In this document: one piece after another, positions 23,794 to 32,472 of the stretch
How the letters are laid out: the number at the start of each line of letters is the position of its first letter
Numbering within the stretch: the stretch's first letter is position 1
From: an uncultured Clostridia bacterium
GTDB lineage: Bacteria; Bacillota; Clostridia; Christensenellales; UBA1242
Reading direction: 5' to 3'
Length of the DNA stretch: 35,928 nt
NCBI GenBank assembly: GCA_944332395.1
Contig: CALVJV010000015.1
Location: 1-35,928 of the forward strand
The notes under the pieces: model-generated
What the model was told of the DNA's origin: nothing
Seen by the model: only the letters and a program-made list of their open reading frames with translations
Databases searched by the model: none
Made by a program: the position numbers and the translations under genes

Positions 23794-24888
23794 ATGCCTG
23801 ATTTAAATGATTTGGCTTTATTATGGTTACATTATTTTTCGCTGAATGAGAAAAAAAGAAAAGCGATTTTAGACCTGTTTAATGAACCAAAAGATATTTT
23901 TGATGATTTAAAAAATAAAAAACAAGAATTGGAAAATATTGCAGGAAAAATGCAAGCAGATAGGATGCTTGATGTTGATCCAACTGAAGTCGTAAATGGG
24001 CTGATTAAAAAATTAAAGAATTTGAAGATTTCATTTATAACAAGGAATTCGGTTTATTATCCTGAGCAATTACGAGAAATTCCAAATTCACCACTGGTTC
24101 TTTTTTATGTAGGAGATATAAATGTTTTAAAAGAAAAAGCCATTGCAGTAGTTGGAACCCGAAAACCAACAAGTTATGGTAAATTTGTTGTTAAAGATTT
24201 TTGTCAGAAGTTGTTAAAAGCTAATTTGGTAATTGTTAGTGGATTGGCTTTTGGTATTGATTTTATTGCTCATAGCACTGCGCTTGAAGAAAATGGAAAA
24301 ACTATTGCAGTTATGGGTGGAGGTCTTGATGAAATTTATCCTGCAGCGCACACAATGCTTGCAAAGCAAATAATTAAGAAAGGTGGTTTGATTATCTCTG
24401 AATATTTTCCTGGTATGAGGCCAACGGCCTATACATTTCCTGAAAGGAATAGAATTATTAGTGGTATTGCTATTGGGGTATTGGTTGTTGAAGCTGGAGA
24501 GAATAGTGGTTCATTACACACCATTTCTGCTGCAATTGAACAAGGAAGAGAATTATTTGTTGTGCCAGCGAATATAAATTCATCTGCATCATTTGGGAGT
24601 AATAGAATTTTAGTTGAAATGCCTCACGCTATGGTCACTAATTGTGATCAGATATTAGAGAGATTTGGTCTTAATTTATCTTTAAATAATAATAGAACTT
24701 TGCTAGATGAACCGCAAAAATTAATTTATGATTTAATTTGCAGAGAGCCGTTAAGTTTTGATGATTTGGCAAAAAAAACTAAAATTTCTACTTCAAATCT
24801 ATCTAGTTTGTTGACAATAATGGAAATGAGTGGAATAATAAAACGGTTGCCTGGTAATATTATTATGGCAATTTCAAAGATGGAGTAA
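23794..24888 (+). CDS. dprA: DNA-processing protein DprA
   Basis: Binds incoming single-stranded DNA and loads RecA during transformation; widely kept in non-competent bacteria too. An N-terminal SAM-like helical part precedes the Rossmann fold with AVVGTRKPTSYG, SGLAFGIDFIAH, GGGLDEIYPAAH and ERNRIISG. The C-terminal 60 residues (LICREPLSFDDLAKKTKIS) form a winged helix. 364 residues. ATG 23794 is preferred to the GTG at 23788, which lies in the AGGAG ribosome site. Only 2 bp separate it from topA. Confidence 0.94.
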   Translation: MPDLNDLALLWLHYFSLNEKKRKAILDLFNEPKDIFDDLKNKKQELENIAGKMQADRMLDVDPTEVVNGLIKKLKNLKISFITRNSVYYPEQLREIPNSPLVLFYVGDINVLKEKAIAVVGTRKPTSYGKFVVKDFCQKLLKANLVIVSGLAFGIDFIAHSTALEENGKTIAVMGGGLDEIYPAAHTMLAKQIIKKGGLIISEYFPGMRPTAYTFPERNRIISGIAIGVLVVEAGENSGSLHTISAAIEQGRELFVVPANINSSASFGSNRILVEMPHAMVTNCDQILERFGLNLSLNNNRTLLDEPQKLIYDLICREPLSFDDLAKKTKISTSNLSSLLTIMEMSGIIKRLPGNIIMAISKME

Positions 24889-24890
24889 AA

Positions 24891-26975
24891 ATGAAATTAG
24901 TATTGATAGAAGGTCCTGGGAAAAAAGAGGCTGTTTCAAAATATTTAGGTAAAGACTATAAGGTTGTTGCTACTGGTGGACATGTTAGAGATTTGCCAGA
25001 AAAGAAATTAGGTGTTGATATTCATGCAGATTTTAAACCAGAATATGTTATTATGCCTGAAAAGAAAAAAGTGGTGGATTTGCTAAAAAAAGAAGCGACA
25101 AAGGCAGAAAAGATATTTTTTGCAACCGACCCTGATAGAGAAGGTGAAGCGATAGCTTGGCATTTATCAAATATTTTGGGAGTTGATCCAAATTCGAATT
25201 GCAGAATATCATATAATGAAATAAGCAAGAAAGCTGTTCAGAATGCAATTGAAAAACCTCATGCTATTGATGCAAACTTAGTAGATGCACAACAGGCGAG
25301 AAGAGTTTTGGATAGACTAGTTGGTTATAAATTGTCTCCGCTTTTATGTAAAAAGATTCAAGGAAAATTGTCTGCCGGTAGAGTTCAGTCTGTAACGCTT
25401 AAGTTGGTTGTTGATAGAGATAGGGAAATTGAAAATTTTGTTCCCGAAGAATTTTGGTCAATTTCTGCTGAACTAGAAAAAAACGACAAAAAATTTAAAG
25501 CGGCTTTAGTTCTTCCAAAGAACAAAAAGATCTCGAATAAGGAACAGGCTGAAACTGTTTTAAAAGAGCTTGAAAATGCAAAGTTTATTGTTAGTTCTGT
25601 CAAAAGAGCGACTAAAAATATTCATGCGCCCGCTCCGTTTAGAACTAGTGATATGCAAAAAGATGCCCAGAGTAAACTGGCAATGAATTTAAAAACTACA
25701 ACGGCTGTGGCACAAACTCTATACGAAGGTGTTGATGTTTCTGGCGAAGGTAAGGTTGCTTTAGTTACGTATATTAGAACCGATTCTGTTAGAGTTGCGC
25801 CTGATGCTCAGAAATCTGCATTAGATTATATAGGAAGTGTTTATGGAACAAAATATGTTCCCAAAATTCCCAATATTTATAAAGGGAAAAAAGGTGCACA
25901 AGATGCGCATGAGGCAATTAGACCAATTTCCCTTGACCGAACTCCAGAAAGTATAAAGGGTAAGGTTCAACCTAATCAATATAAACTATATAAGTTGATT
26001 TATGAAAGATTTGTGGCGAGTCAAATGGCAGATGCAAAGTACGATTGTTTGAATGTGGAAATAATGGCTGGTAATTATTTATTTAAAGCTTCTGGAAAAA
26101 CTATGATTTTTGATGGCTATACCAGAGCATATCAAACAAAAGAAATAGATGATGACGAAAGTAATGAAATTAATATTCCAAATTTGCAAGAAAATGATGA
26201 ATTAGTTTTGGATAAACTTATTCATGAACAAAAGTTTACTAAACCCCCAGCTCGATATAATGAGGGTTCATTAGTCGATGATATGGAGAAAAAAGGAATT
26301 GGGCGACCAGCGACATATGCACAAACAGTAGGAATATTATTGTCCCGCAGTTATGTAAAAAGAGATGGAAAAAGTTTGATTTCAACCGATTTAGGCCGTC
26401 GAGTTGTTGATCTATTGGTTAAGTTTTTTAAAGATATTATGAACATAAAATTTACCGCAGAAATGGAAGATAAACTTGATACTATTGAAGATGGCGGAAA
26501 GAATTGGCAGAAAATTGTTAGCGATTTTTATTTTCCATTTGAAAAAGAATTAAAAGAGGCATTTGCGGATAACTTTAAAGATAAAATTCCTGACGAAATT
26601 AGTGATGTTGTTTGTGAAAAATGTGGTACAAACATGGTTATTAAGAATGGGAAATATGGAAAATTTCTTGCTTGTCCAAATTATCCATCATGTAAAAATA
26701 CAAAGCAAATTATTGAAAAGGTTTGTAAATGTCCTAAATGTAATGGTGAAATTATAAAAAAGGTGTCAAAGTCAGGTAAGATTTTTTATGGTTGTTCAAA
26801 TTATCCCAAATGTGATTTTTCTACTTGGGATATTCCAACTAAATACAAGTGTCCAGAATGTGGGAGTGTTTTATTCTTAAATAATTTTAAAGGCAAAAAA
26901 ATTTATAAATGCATTAAATGTAGCTTTGCAAAAGAGGAAAAGAAAAAGGAAGATGGCGAAGTTGTGTCAACCTAG
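24891..26975 (+). CDS. topA: DNA topoisomerase I
   Basis: Type IA enzyme that relaxes negative supercoils. The TOPRIM domain has Glu7 in IEGPGK and DPDRE at residues 80-84. The active-site Tyr294 is in YIRTDS, and GIGRPATYA is present. Three C-terminal zinc ribbons follow: CEKCGTN...CPNYPSC, CPKCNGE...CSNYPKC and CPECGS...CIKC, all with four cysteines. 694 residues, normal. The first loop reads IEGPGK where the family consensus is VESPAK, a common clostridial variant. TGGAG at the dprA end serves as the ribosome site. The last 23 bp overlap the trmFO start. Confidence 0.96.
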   Translation: MKLVLIEGPGKKEAVSKYLGKDYKVVATGGHVRDLPEKKLGVDIHADFKPEYVIMPEKKKVVDLLKKEATKAEKIFFATDPDREGEAIAWHLSNILGVDPNSNCRISYNEISKKAVQNAIEKPHAIDANLVDAQQARRVLDRLVGYKLSPLLCKKIQGKLSAGRVQSVTLKLVVDRDREIENFVPEEFWSISAELEKNDKKFKAALVLPKNKKISNKEQAETVLKELENAKFIVSSVKRATKNIHAPAPFRTSDMQKDAQSKLAMNLKTTTAVAQTLYEGVDVSGEGKVALVTYIRTDSVRVAPDAQKSALDYIGSVYGTKYVPKIPNIYKGKKGAQDAHEAIRPISLDRTPESIKGKVQPNQYKLYKLIYERFVASQMADAKYDCLNVEIMAGNYLFKASGKTMIFDGYTRAYQTKEIDDDESNEINIPNLQENDELVLDKLIHEQKFTKPPARYNEGSLVDDMEKKGIGRPATYAQTVGILLSRSYVKRDGKSLISTDLGRRVVDLLVKFFKDIMNIKFTAEMEDKLDTIEDGGKNWQKIVSDFYFPFEKELKEAFADNFKDKIPDEISDVVCEKCGTNMVIKNGKYGKFLACPNYPSCKNTKQIIEKVCKCPKCNGEIIKKVSKSGKIFYGCSNYPKCDFSTWDIPTKYKCPECGSVLFLNNFKGKKIYKCIKCSFAKEEKKKEDGEVVST

Positions 26976-28290
26976 GATTTGTATTATTGGAGCTGGACTA
27001 GCAGGCTCTGAGTGTGCTTTGGCTTTGGCTAGGCAAGGAATAAAAGTTGAGCTTTTTGATACAAAACCAAACATTATGTCTTCAGCTCATCATAGTTCCA
27101 ATTTTGCAGAAATTGTATGTTCAAATTCGTTTAAAAATAATAGTCCGTTATCGGCTAGTGGTTTATTAAAAAGCGAATTGACCATTCTAAATTGCGAATT
27201 ATTAAAAATTGCAAATGAATGCAGTGTTCCGGCAGGGGGCGCTTTGGCTGTTGATAGAAATTTGTTTTCAGAGATCGTAACAAACAAGATATTAAATAAT
27301 AAAAATATTATTTTACATTCAAATTGTAATATAATAAAACCATTTAAAAATGCTATTAATGTTTTTTCGGTTGGGCCTTTGCCTTATGTTGGATTGGAAA
27401 GTAAGTTGAACGAAATACTTGGTAAAAATGTGCTTAAATTTTATGATGCTTCTGCTCCAATTGTTTTAGCTGATAGTGTTGATATGAATAAAGCATATTG
27501 GGGTGGTAGATATGGAAAAGATTTAGACTATTTAAATTGTCCTATGACAAAAGAGCAATATGAAGTATTTGTAGATGAGTTGTTAAAAGCCGAAAAGGTA
27601 ATATTAAAAGATTTTGAAAAACAAGATGTTTTTGATGGTTGTATGCCGATTGAAGTTTTGGCAGGCCGGGGGAAAGATTCATTAAGGTTTGGTCCGTTAA
27701 AACCAAAGGGTTTGCCTGATCCTAATTCGGGGAGAGAGCCATTTGCTGTTGTGCAGTTGAGAAAAGAAAATTTAGAAGCAGATAGTTATGGGCTTGTTGG
27801 CTTTCAAACAAACTTAAAATTTGGAGAACAAAAAAGAGTTTTTTCGTTGATACCAGCATTGAAAAATGCGGAATTTATTAAATATGGCGTTATGCACAGA
27901 AATACTTTTATTGATGCTCCACAAGTATTTGACAAATATTTTAAATTAAAGCAAAATAAAGATATATACTTTGCGGGGCAGATTTCTGGAGTTGAAGGTT
28001 ATGTTGAATCAATTGCAAGCGGATTGATTGTTGCTATGGAGATATTTAATAGAATAAAAGGCGGACAAAATTTTCAGTTTGATTGCAAAACTATGATTGG
28101 TTCTTTGTGTGAGTATGTTCACTCGCCAAATTCAAAATTTATGCCTATGAACGCAAATTATGGTATTATGTGTGACATACATACACAAAATATGCCAAAA
28201 AAATTAACAAAAGAGACAAAGGCTAAATTAAGATATGATGAAAGCCAAATGATAATTAATAAGTTGAAGGAGGATTTAAAATGGAGATAA
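26953..28290 (+). CDS. trmFO: Methylenetetrahydrofolate-tRNA-(uracil-5-)-methyltransferase TrmFO
   Basis: Folate- and FAD-dependent enzyme that forms 5-methyluridine at position 54 in the T loop of tRNAs. The FAD-binding [10 protein letters not shown] is at residues 10-19, followed by [46 protein letters not shown] and [18 protein letters not shown], all diagnostic of the Gid/TrmFO family. Start ATG 26953 follows AAGGAAG and gives 445 residues. It overlaps topA by 23 bp and hslV by 10 bp. The order topA-trmFO-hslV-hslU is that of B. subtilis, except that a xerC-type recombinase gene (codV) is missing. Confidence 0.94.
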   Translation: MAKLCQPRICIIGAGLAGSECALALARQGIKVELFDTKPNIMSSAHHSSNFAEIVCSNSFKNNSPLSASGLLKSELTILNCELLKIANECSVPAGGALAVDRNLFSEIVTNKILNNKNIILHSNCNIIKPFKNAINVFSVGPLPYVGLESKLNEILGKNVLKFYDASAPIVLADSVDMNKAYWGGRYGKDLDYLNCPMTKEQYEVFVDELLKAEKVILKDFEKQDVFDGCMPIEVLAGRGKDSLRFGPLKPKGLPDPNSGREPFAVVQLRKENLEADSYGLVGFQTNLKFGEQKRVFSLIPALKNAEFIKYGVMHRNTFIDAPQVFDKYFKLKQNKDIYFAGQISGVEGYVESIASGLIVAMEIFNRIKGGQNFQFDCKTMIGSLCEYVHSPNSKFMPMNANYGIMCDIHTQNMPKKLTKETKAKLRYDESQMIINKLKEDLKWR

Positions 28291-28814
28291 GAGGAACGAC
28301 TATTTTAGCCGTAAAAAAAGATGGAAAGACAGTTATTGCTGGTGATGGTCAGGTAACTATGGGTCAAAGTGTTATTCTAAAAGGAACTGCTGTGAAGGTT
28401 AGAAAAATATATCAAGACAAAGTTATAGTTGGATTTGCTGGCTCAACTGCCGACGCCTTTAATTTGACTGAAAAGTTTGAAAAGCAACTACAAAAATATT
28501 CTGGTAACCTTATGCGTGCTGCTGTTGAACTGGCACAATTGTGGAGAACCGATAAAATTTTGAGAAATTTAGATGCACTTATGATTGTTGCTGATAAAGA
28601 AAATTTGGTGTTATTAACTGGAGCTGGTGATGTTATTGAACCTGAAGATGGAATTTGTGCAATTGGCTCTGGTGGTAATTATGCTTTGGCTGCTGCTAAA
28701 GCATTGATTCAAAATACAAAATTTTCAGCTAAAGAGATTGCAAGAAAAGCAATGGAAATTGCTAGCGATATTTGTGTTTTTACAAATTCAAATTTTGTTA
28801 TTGAGGAGGTATAG
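28281..28814 (+). CDS. hslV: ATP-dependent protease peptidase subunit HslV (ClpQ)
   Basis: Proteolytic subunit of the HslUV two-ring protease. The N-terminal nucleophile is the first Thr of [24 protein letters not shown], so a 5-residue propeptide (MEIRG) must be removed, as in the Thermotoga-type sequences, not only the Met. The [16 protein letters not shown] and [15 protein letters not shown] segments are conserved. 177 residues. AAGGAGGA precedes ATG 28281 inside the trmFO end. It uses Thr where Bacillus ClpQ uses Ser. Confidence 0.95.
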   Translation: MEIRGTTILAVKKDGKTVIAGDGQVTMGQSVILKGTAVKVRKIYQDKVIVGFAGSTADAFNLTEKFEKQLQKYSGNLMRAAVELAQLWRTDKILRNLDALMIVADKENLVLLTGAGDVIEPEDGICAIGSGGNYALAAAKALIQNTKFSAKEIARKAMEIASDICVFTNSNFVIEEV

Positions 28815-28816
28815 TT

Positions 28817-30127
28817 ATGGAATTGTCACCAAAACAAATTGTTCAAGAACTTGATAGGTTTATTATTGGGCAAGAGCATGCTAAAAAAGCTGTTGCTGTT
28901 GCTTTGCGTAATAGGTATAGAAGAAGTCAACTTGACGAAAAATTGAGAGAGGAGATTACTCCGAAAAATATTATAATGAAGGGTCCAACTGGAGTGGGCA
29001 AGACTGAAATTGCTAGAAGACTTGCAAAACTTGTCAAGGCACCTTTTGTAAAGGTTGAGGCTACGAAATTTACTGAAGTTGGCTATGTTGGTAGAGATGT
29101 TGAATCAATGATTAGAGATCTTGTTGAAGTTGCCGTTCGTTTGGTTAAAAATGAAAAGTTTGAAGATGTTCGTAAAAAAGCCGAAGATAGTGCTAGAGAA
29201 AAATTGGTTAATGTATTATTCCCTGAATTTAAGAAAGATAATCCCCAATTAGATGATTTTGTTTTAAGAGAAAAAATTAGAAACGATCTAGATTTAAAAA
29301 AGCTAGATGATAGGGTGATTGAAGTTGATATTTATGAATCTATAAAACCAATTAATATGATGCCTGGATCTGGTATGGAAATTAATATAGGGGAAATTTT
29401 TGGAAATGCTTTTCCTAAATCCAGAAAAAGGAAAAAATTAAAACTAAGTCAAGCACGAGAAATGTTTATTCAAGAAGAAAGTGAAAGGTTGATAGATAGT
29501 GATTCTGTAAACGCCGAAGCTGTGCGTAGAGCAGAACAAGATGGCATTATTTTTATTGATGAAATTGATAAAATTGCTGGAAAAGGCGGTGGAAATGGGC
29601 CGGATGTTTCAAGAGAAGGCGTCCAAAGAGATATTTTGCCTATAGTTGAGGGAACTGTGGTTAACACAAAGTATGGAGCTGTTAGAACAGACTTTATTCT
29701 TTTTATTGCGGCTGGAGCTTTTCATGTTTCTAGAGTAGAAGACTTGATTCCTGAACTACAAGGACGATTCCCAGTAACGGTTGAACTTTCTAGTTTGCAA
29801 TTTAAAGATTTTGTTTCAATATTAACAAAGACAGAAAATTCACTTGTTATGCAATATGGCGAGTTACTTGCTGTGGATAATATAAAACTTGATTTTCGAA
29901 AAGATGCGATTGAGGAATTGGCTAGACTTGCTGTGTTAGAAAATGACACTAGTGAAAATATTGGAGCTCGAAGATTACACAATTTAATGGAAGCATTATT
30001 AGAAGATATCTCTTTTAATGCAAATGGCACGCATCCAATGATTGAAGTTGTTATTGACAAAAACTATGTTCAAGAACACTTAAATGATCTAGTTAAGGAA
30101 TATAATCTGAAAAAATATATATTATGA
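28817..30127 (+). CDS. hslU: ATP-dependent protease ATPase subunit HslU (ClpY)
   Basis: AAA+ unfoldase that feeds substrates to HslV. Walker A GPTGVGKTE lies at residues 56-64 and Walker B IIFIDEIDKIA near 245. The intermediate (I) domain is between about 110 and 235. The C-terminus ends KKYIL, matching the hydrophobic tail that docks into HslV, so complex formation should be intact. 436 residues, near the usual 440-470. Strong AGGAGGT before ATG 28817, two bases after hslV. In Bacillus codY follows; here aspS does. Confidence 0.96.
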   Translation: MELSPKQIVQELDRFIIGQEHAKKAVAVALRNRYRRSQLDEKLREEITPKNIIMKGPTGVGKTEIARRLAKLVKAPFVKVEATKFTEVGYVGRDVESMIRDLVEVAVRLVKNEKFEDVRKKAEDSAREKLVNVLFPEFKKDNPQLDDFVLREKIRNDLDLKKLDDRVIEVDIYESIKPINMMPGSGMEINIGEIFGNAFPKSRKRKKLKLSQAREMFIQEESERLIDSDSVNAEAVRRAEQDGIIFIDEIDKIAGKGGGNGPDVSREGVQRDILPIVEGTVVNTKYGAVRTDFILFIAAGAFHVSRVEDLIPELQGRFPVTVELSSLQFKDFVSILTKTENSLVMQYGELLAVDNIKLDFRKDAIEELARLAVLENDTSENIGARRLHNLMEALLEDISFNANGTHPMIEVVIDKNYVQEHLNDLVKEYNLKKYIL

Positions 30128-30136
30128 TTTTATGAC

Positions 30137-30166
30137 TTGACAAAGCTTTTAATTTGAAATTAAAAT
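30137..30166 (+). promoter_or_regulatory. Promoter of aspS with an embedded dyad
   Basis: TTGACA (30137-30142), 18 bp, TAAAAT (30161-30166). A perfect inverted repeat, TTTTAATTT (30147-30155) and AAATTAAAA (30157-30165), fills the spacer and overlaps the -10 box. No T-box fits in this 75-bp gap. Confidence 0.55.
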
Positions 30167-30202
30167 ATATAAAAATAAACAATAAGAAGGCTTGCAATAA
30201 TT

Positions 30203-31987
30203 ATGATGAAAAGAACAAAAATGTGTGGTGAAGTAACAAAGAAAAATGTTGGCGAAACTGTGGTTTTAAATGGTTGGGTGGCCAAAATTCGTGATTTTGG
30301 TGGTTTGACTTTTTTGGACATTAGAGATCGTTCAGGGGTGTGTCAGATTGTTTGTAATGAATCGGATATGAAAGATAGCGAATTTAGCAAGGTACTTAGC
30401 TTGAGAAATGAATTTGTAATTGCAGTGAAAGGAAAGTTGGCTTTAAGGAACCCACAAAATATAAACAAAAAAATTTCAACAGGAGAAGTTGAATTGCTAG
30501 CAGATGAGATTTCTATTTTTTCAGAAAGCGATCCTATTCCTTTCGCTCTTGATGATCCAAACATTAATGAAAATGTTAGATTAAAGTATAGATATCTAGA
30601 TTTGCGTAGACCTGTTTTGCAACATAATTTAATGATAAGAAGTAAAGTATGCAAGATTATTAGGGACTATTTAGATGCTAATGGGTTTATTGAAGTAGAG
30701 ACTCCTATGCTTGGTAAAAGCACCCCAGAAGGTGCAAGAGATTATTTGGTCCCAAGTAGGGTTAATCCAAATACTTTTTATGCTTTGCCACAGAGTCCGC
30801 AACTTTATAAGCAACTTTTAATGATTGCAGGCTATGATAGATATTATCAGATCGCTAGATGTTTTAGGGATGAAGATTTGCGAGCAAATAGACAACCTGA
30901 ATTTACTCAAATTGATTTGGAAATGAGTTTTGTTGATCAAAACGATGTTATGGACATGGCGGAAGGAATGATAAAAGAAGTTTTTTCAAAAATTTTAGGC
31001 CTTAAATTTGATTCCAAATTTCTATCTATAACTTACAAAGAAGCTATGGATCGCTTTGGTAGTGATGCTCCTGATATGCGTTTTGGTCTTGAATTGGTTG
31101 ATATCTCGGATATTGCGAAAAATAGTTCTTTGGGTATATTTGTTTCTGCAATAGAAAATGGTGGTTCGGTTAGACTTATTAATGTTCCTAGTTCGGTTGC
31201 AACCCTTTCAAGAAGAGATATTGAGACGTTGGTTGATTTTGTGAAAATTTATAAAGCTAAGGGCTTATCTTTTATTCAAGTAGGTGAAAATGGAGAAGTT
31301 AAGTCAAGTTTGTCTAAATTTTTTTCTGAGAAACAAATGTCTGATATTTTAAAAAGAGCAAATGCTAAATCTGGAGATGTACTTTTGGTTTGCGCAGATA
31401 AAAATGATGTTGTTTTTGCAAGTCTTGGGGCTTTAAGAGTTCATATAGCTAATAAGTATGGGCTAATTAATAAAGATGAATATAAATTTTGTTGGGTAAC
31501 TGATTTCCCAATGTTTGAATACAGTGAAGACGAAAAAAGATATAAAGCTGTTCATCATCCTTTTACTGCACCAAGTGATTTATTTTTAGATGATCTTGAA
31601 AACAAAAAAGCTGTAGCAACCGCAAAAGCATATGATATTGTTATAAATGGACAAGAGGCTGGTGGCGGGTCAATTAGGATTCATAATAAAAAAGTACAAG
31701 AAAGGGTTTTTAGAATTTTAGGCTTATCAGAAGATGATATTTCGAATAGATTTGGTTTCTTCGCTGATGCATTTAAGTATGGAGCACCTCCTCATGGTGG
31801 CTTGGCCTTTGGATTAGATAGATTGATTATGCTCTTGGAAAAAGTTTCATCTATTAGAGAAGTTATTGCATTTCCAAAAACGCAAGCGGCAGCAGATTTA
31901 ATGTCTGAAGCACCTAGCAAGGTTGATAAAAAACAACTTGATGAACTTTATATTGCACTAAAAAATGTTGAAAACAAAAAAGATTAG
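30203..31987 (+). CDS. aspS: Aspartate--tRNA ligase (bacterial type)
   Basis: Class II aminoacyl-tRNA synthetase that charges tRNA-Asp. The anticodon-binding OB fold is at residues 1-110 (LNGWVAKIRDFGGLTFLDIRD). Motif 2 is in RCFRDEDLRANRQPEFTQ, and the aspartate-binding QSPQLYKQ precedes it. The bacterial GAD insertion domain lies around 290-420, and motif 3 is GLAFGLDRL near 535. Full length at 594 residues. AAGAAGG is 12 nt before ATG 30203; ATG 30206 is an alternative. hisS, its usual neighbour, is absent. Whether it also charges tRNA-Asn cannot be told by eye. Confidence 0.95.
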   Translation: MMKRTKMCGEVTKKNVGETVVLNGWVAKIRDFGGLTFLDIRDRSGVCQIVCNESDMKDSEFSKVLSLRNEFVIAVKGKLALRNPQNINKKISTGEVELLADEISIFSESDPIPFALDDPNINENVRLKYRYLDLRRPVLQHNLMIRSKVCKIIRDYLDANGFIEVETPMLGKSTPEGARDYLVPSRVNPNTFYALPQSPQLYKQLLMIAGYDRYYQIARCFRDEDLRANRQPEFTQIDLEMSFVDQNDVMDMAEGMIKEVFSKILGLKFDSKFLSITYKEAMDRFGSDAPDMRFGLELVDISDIAKNSSLGIFVSAIENGGSVRLINVPSSVATLSRRDIETLVDFVKIYKAKGLSFIQVGENGEVKSSLSKFFSEKQMSDILKRANAKSGDVLLVCADKNDVVFASLGALRVHIANKYGLINKDEYKFCWVTDFPMFEYSEDEKRYKAVHHPFTAPSDLFLDDLENKKAVATAKAYDIVINGQEAGGGSIRIHNKKVQERVFRILGLSEDDISNRFGFFADAFKYGAPPHGGLAFGLDRLIMLLEKVSSIREVIAFPKTQAAADLMSEAPSKVDKKQLDELYIALKNVENKKD

Positions 31988-31998
31988 GGGGAGAATTT

Positions 31999-32325
31999 AT
32001 GGCTCAGGTAAAATCAATTAATAGTTCAGAATTTGAGTTTGAAACAAATCAGGGTTTTGTTTTAGTTGACTTTTGGGCGCCTTGGTGTAGCAATTGTAGA
32101 ATGCTTGCCCCAGTATTTGAACAATTATCTGAAACTTTTGACAAAAAAGTCAAATTTTTAAAAGTAAATGTTGATGAAAACGAGAATTTAGCTATTAAAT
32201 ATGATATTCAGACTTTGCCAGTTCTTATTTTGTTTAAGGACGGAAAAGAAATTGATCGTTCAATTGGCTTTAAGTTAAAGGTCGCTCTTGAAAAATGGAT
32301 AAATGCTAAATGTGAATTGAATTAA
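31999..32325 (+). CDS. trxA: Thioredoxin with a CSNC active site
   Basis: A 108-residue single thioredoxin domain, cytosolic (no signal peptide). The redox pair is Cys30 and Cys33 in WAPWCSNCRML, where canonical TrxA has CGPC. The cis-proline is in TLPVLILFKDG. The rest (FVLVDFWAPWC, VNVDENENLAIKYDIQ) matches TrxA. The changed dipeptide should alter redox potential and partner choice, so it may serve a narrower role than general thioredoxin. GGGGGAG precedes ATG 31999, 11 bp after aspS, and a terminator follows. Confidence 0.88.
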   Translation: MAQVKSINSSEFEFETNQGFVLVDFWAPWCSNCRMLAPVFEQLSETFDKKVKFLKVNVDENENLAIKYDIQTLPVLILFKDGKEIDRSIGFKLKVALEKWINAKCELN

Positions 32326-32329
32326 TATA

Positions 32330-32366
32330 AAAAAGATGCTAAAATTGGGGCATCTTTTTATTTTTT
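32330..32366 (+). terminator. Intrinsic terminator after trxA
   Basis: AAAAAGATGC (32330-32339) pairs perfectly with GCATCTTTTT (32350-32359) around a 10-nt loop, with a further T run to 32366. The symmetrical A/T arms could also end transcripts from the other strand. Confidence 0.8.
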
Positions 32367-32421
32367 AATTTTTCTAATAATTTTTCGTTGTCTATAAAAC
32401 AAAATTGTTTTAATTTAGGTA

Positions 32422-32450
32422 TTGACTAATTTAAGATTAGGTGATATGAT
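32422..32450 (+). promoter_or_regulatory. Promoter of nifS with nested inverted repeats
   Basis: TTGACT (32422-32427), 17 bp, TATGAT (32445-32450), extended by TG at 32442-32443. CTAAT (32426-32430) and ATTAG (32436-32440) form a dyad in the spacer; GGTATT (32418-32423) and AATACC (32454-32459) form a wider one around the whole promoter. This looks like an operator, for example for an Rrf2/IscR-type repressor, but no regulator is encoded nearby. Confidence 0.6.
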
Positions 32451-32472
32451 TTAAATACCAAGGAGATAGCTT

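Noticed and set aside
30128..30202. T-box riboswitch upstream of aspS
   Set aside because: The gap is only 75 bp and has no specifier stem, T-box consensus or terminator.
32396..32411. Inverted repeat AAAACAA/TTGTTTT upstream of nifS
   Set aside because: Loop of only 2 nt in AT-rich DNA and upstream of the promoter; could be a binding site but is near background.
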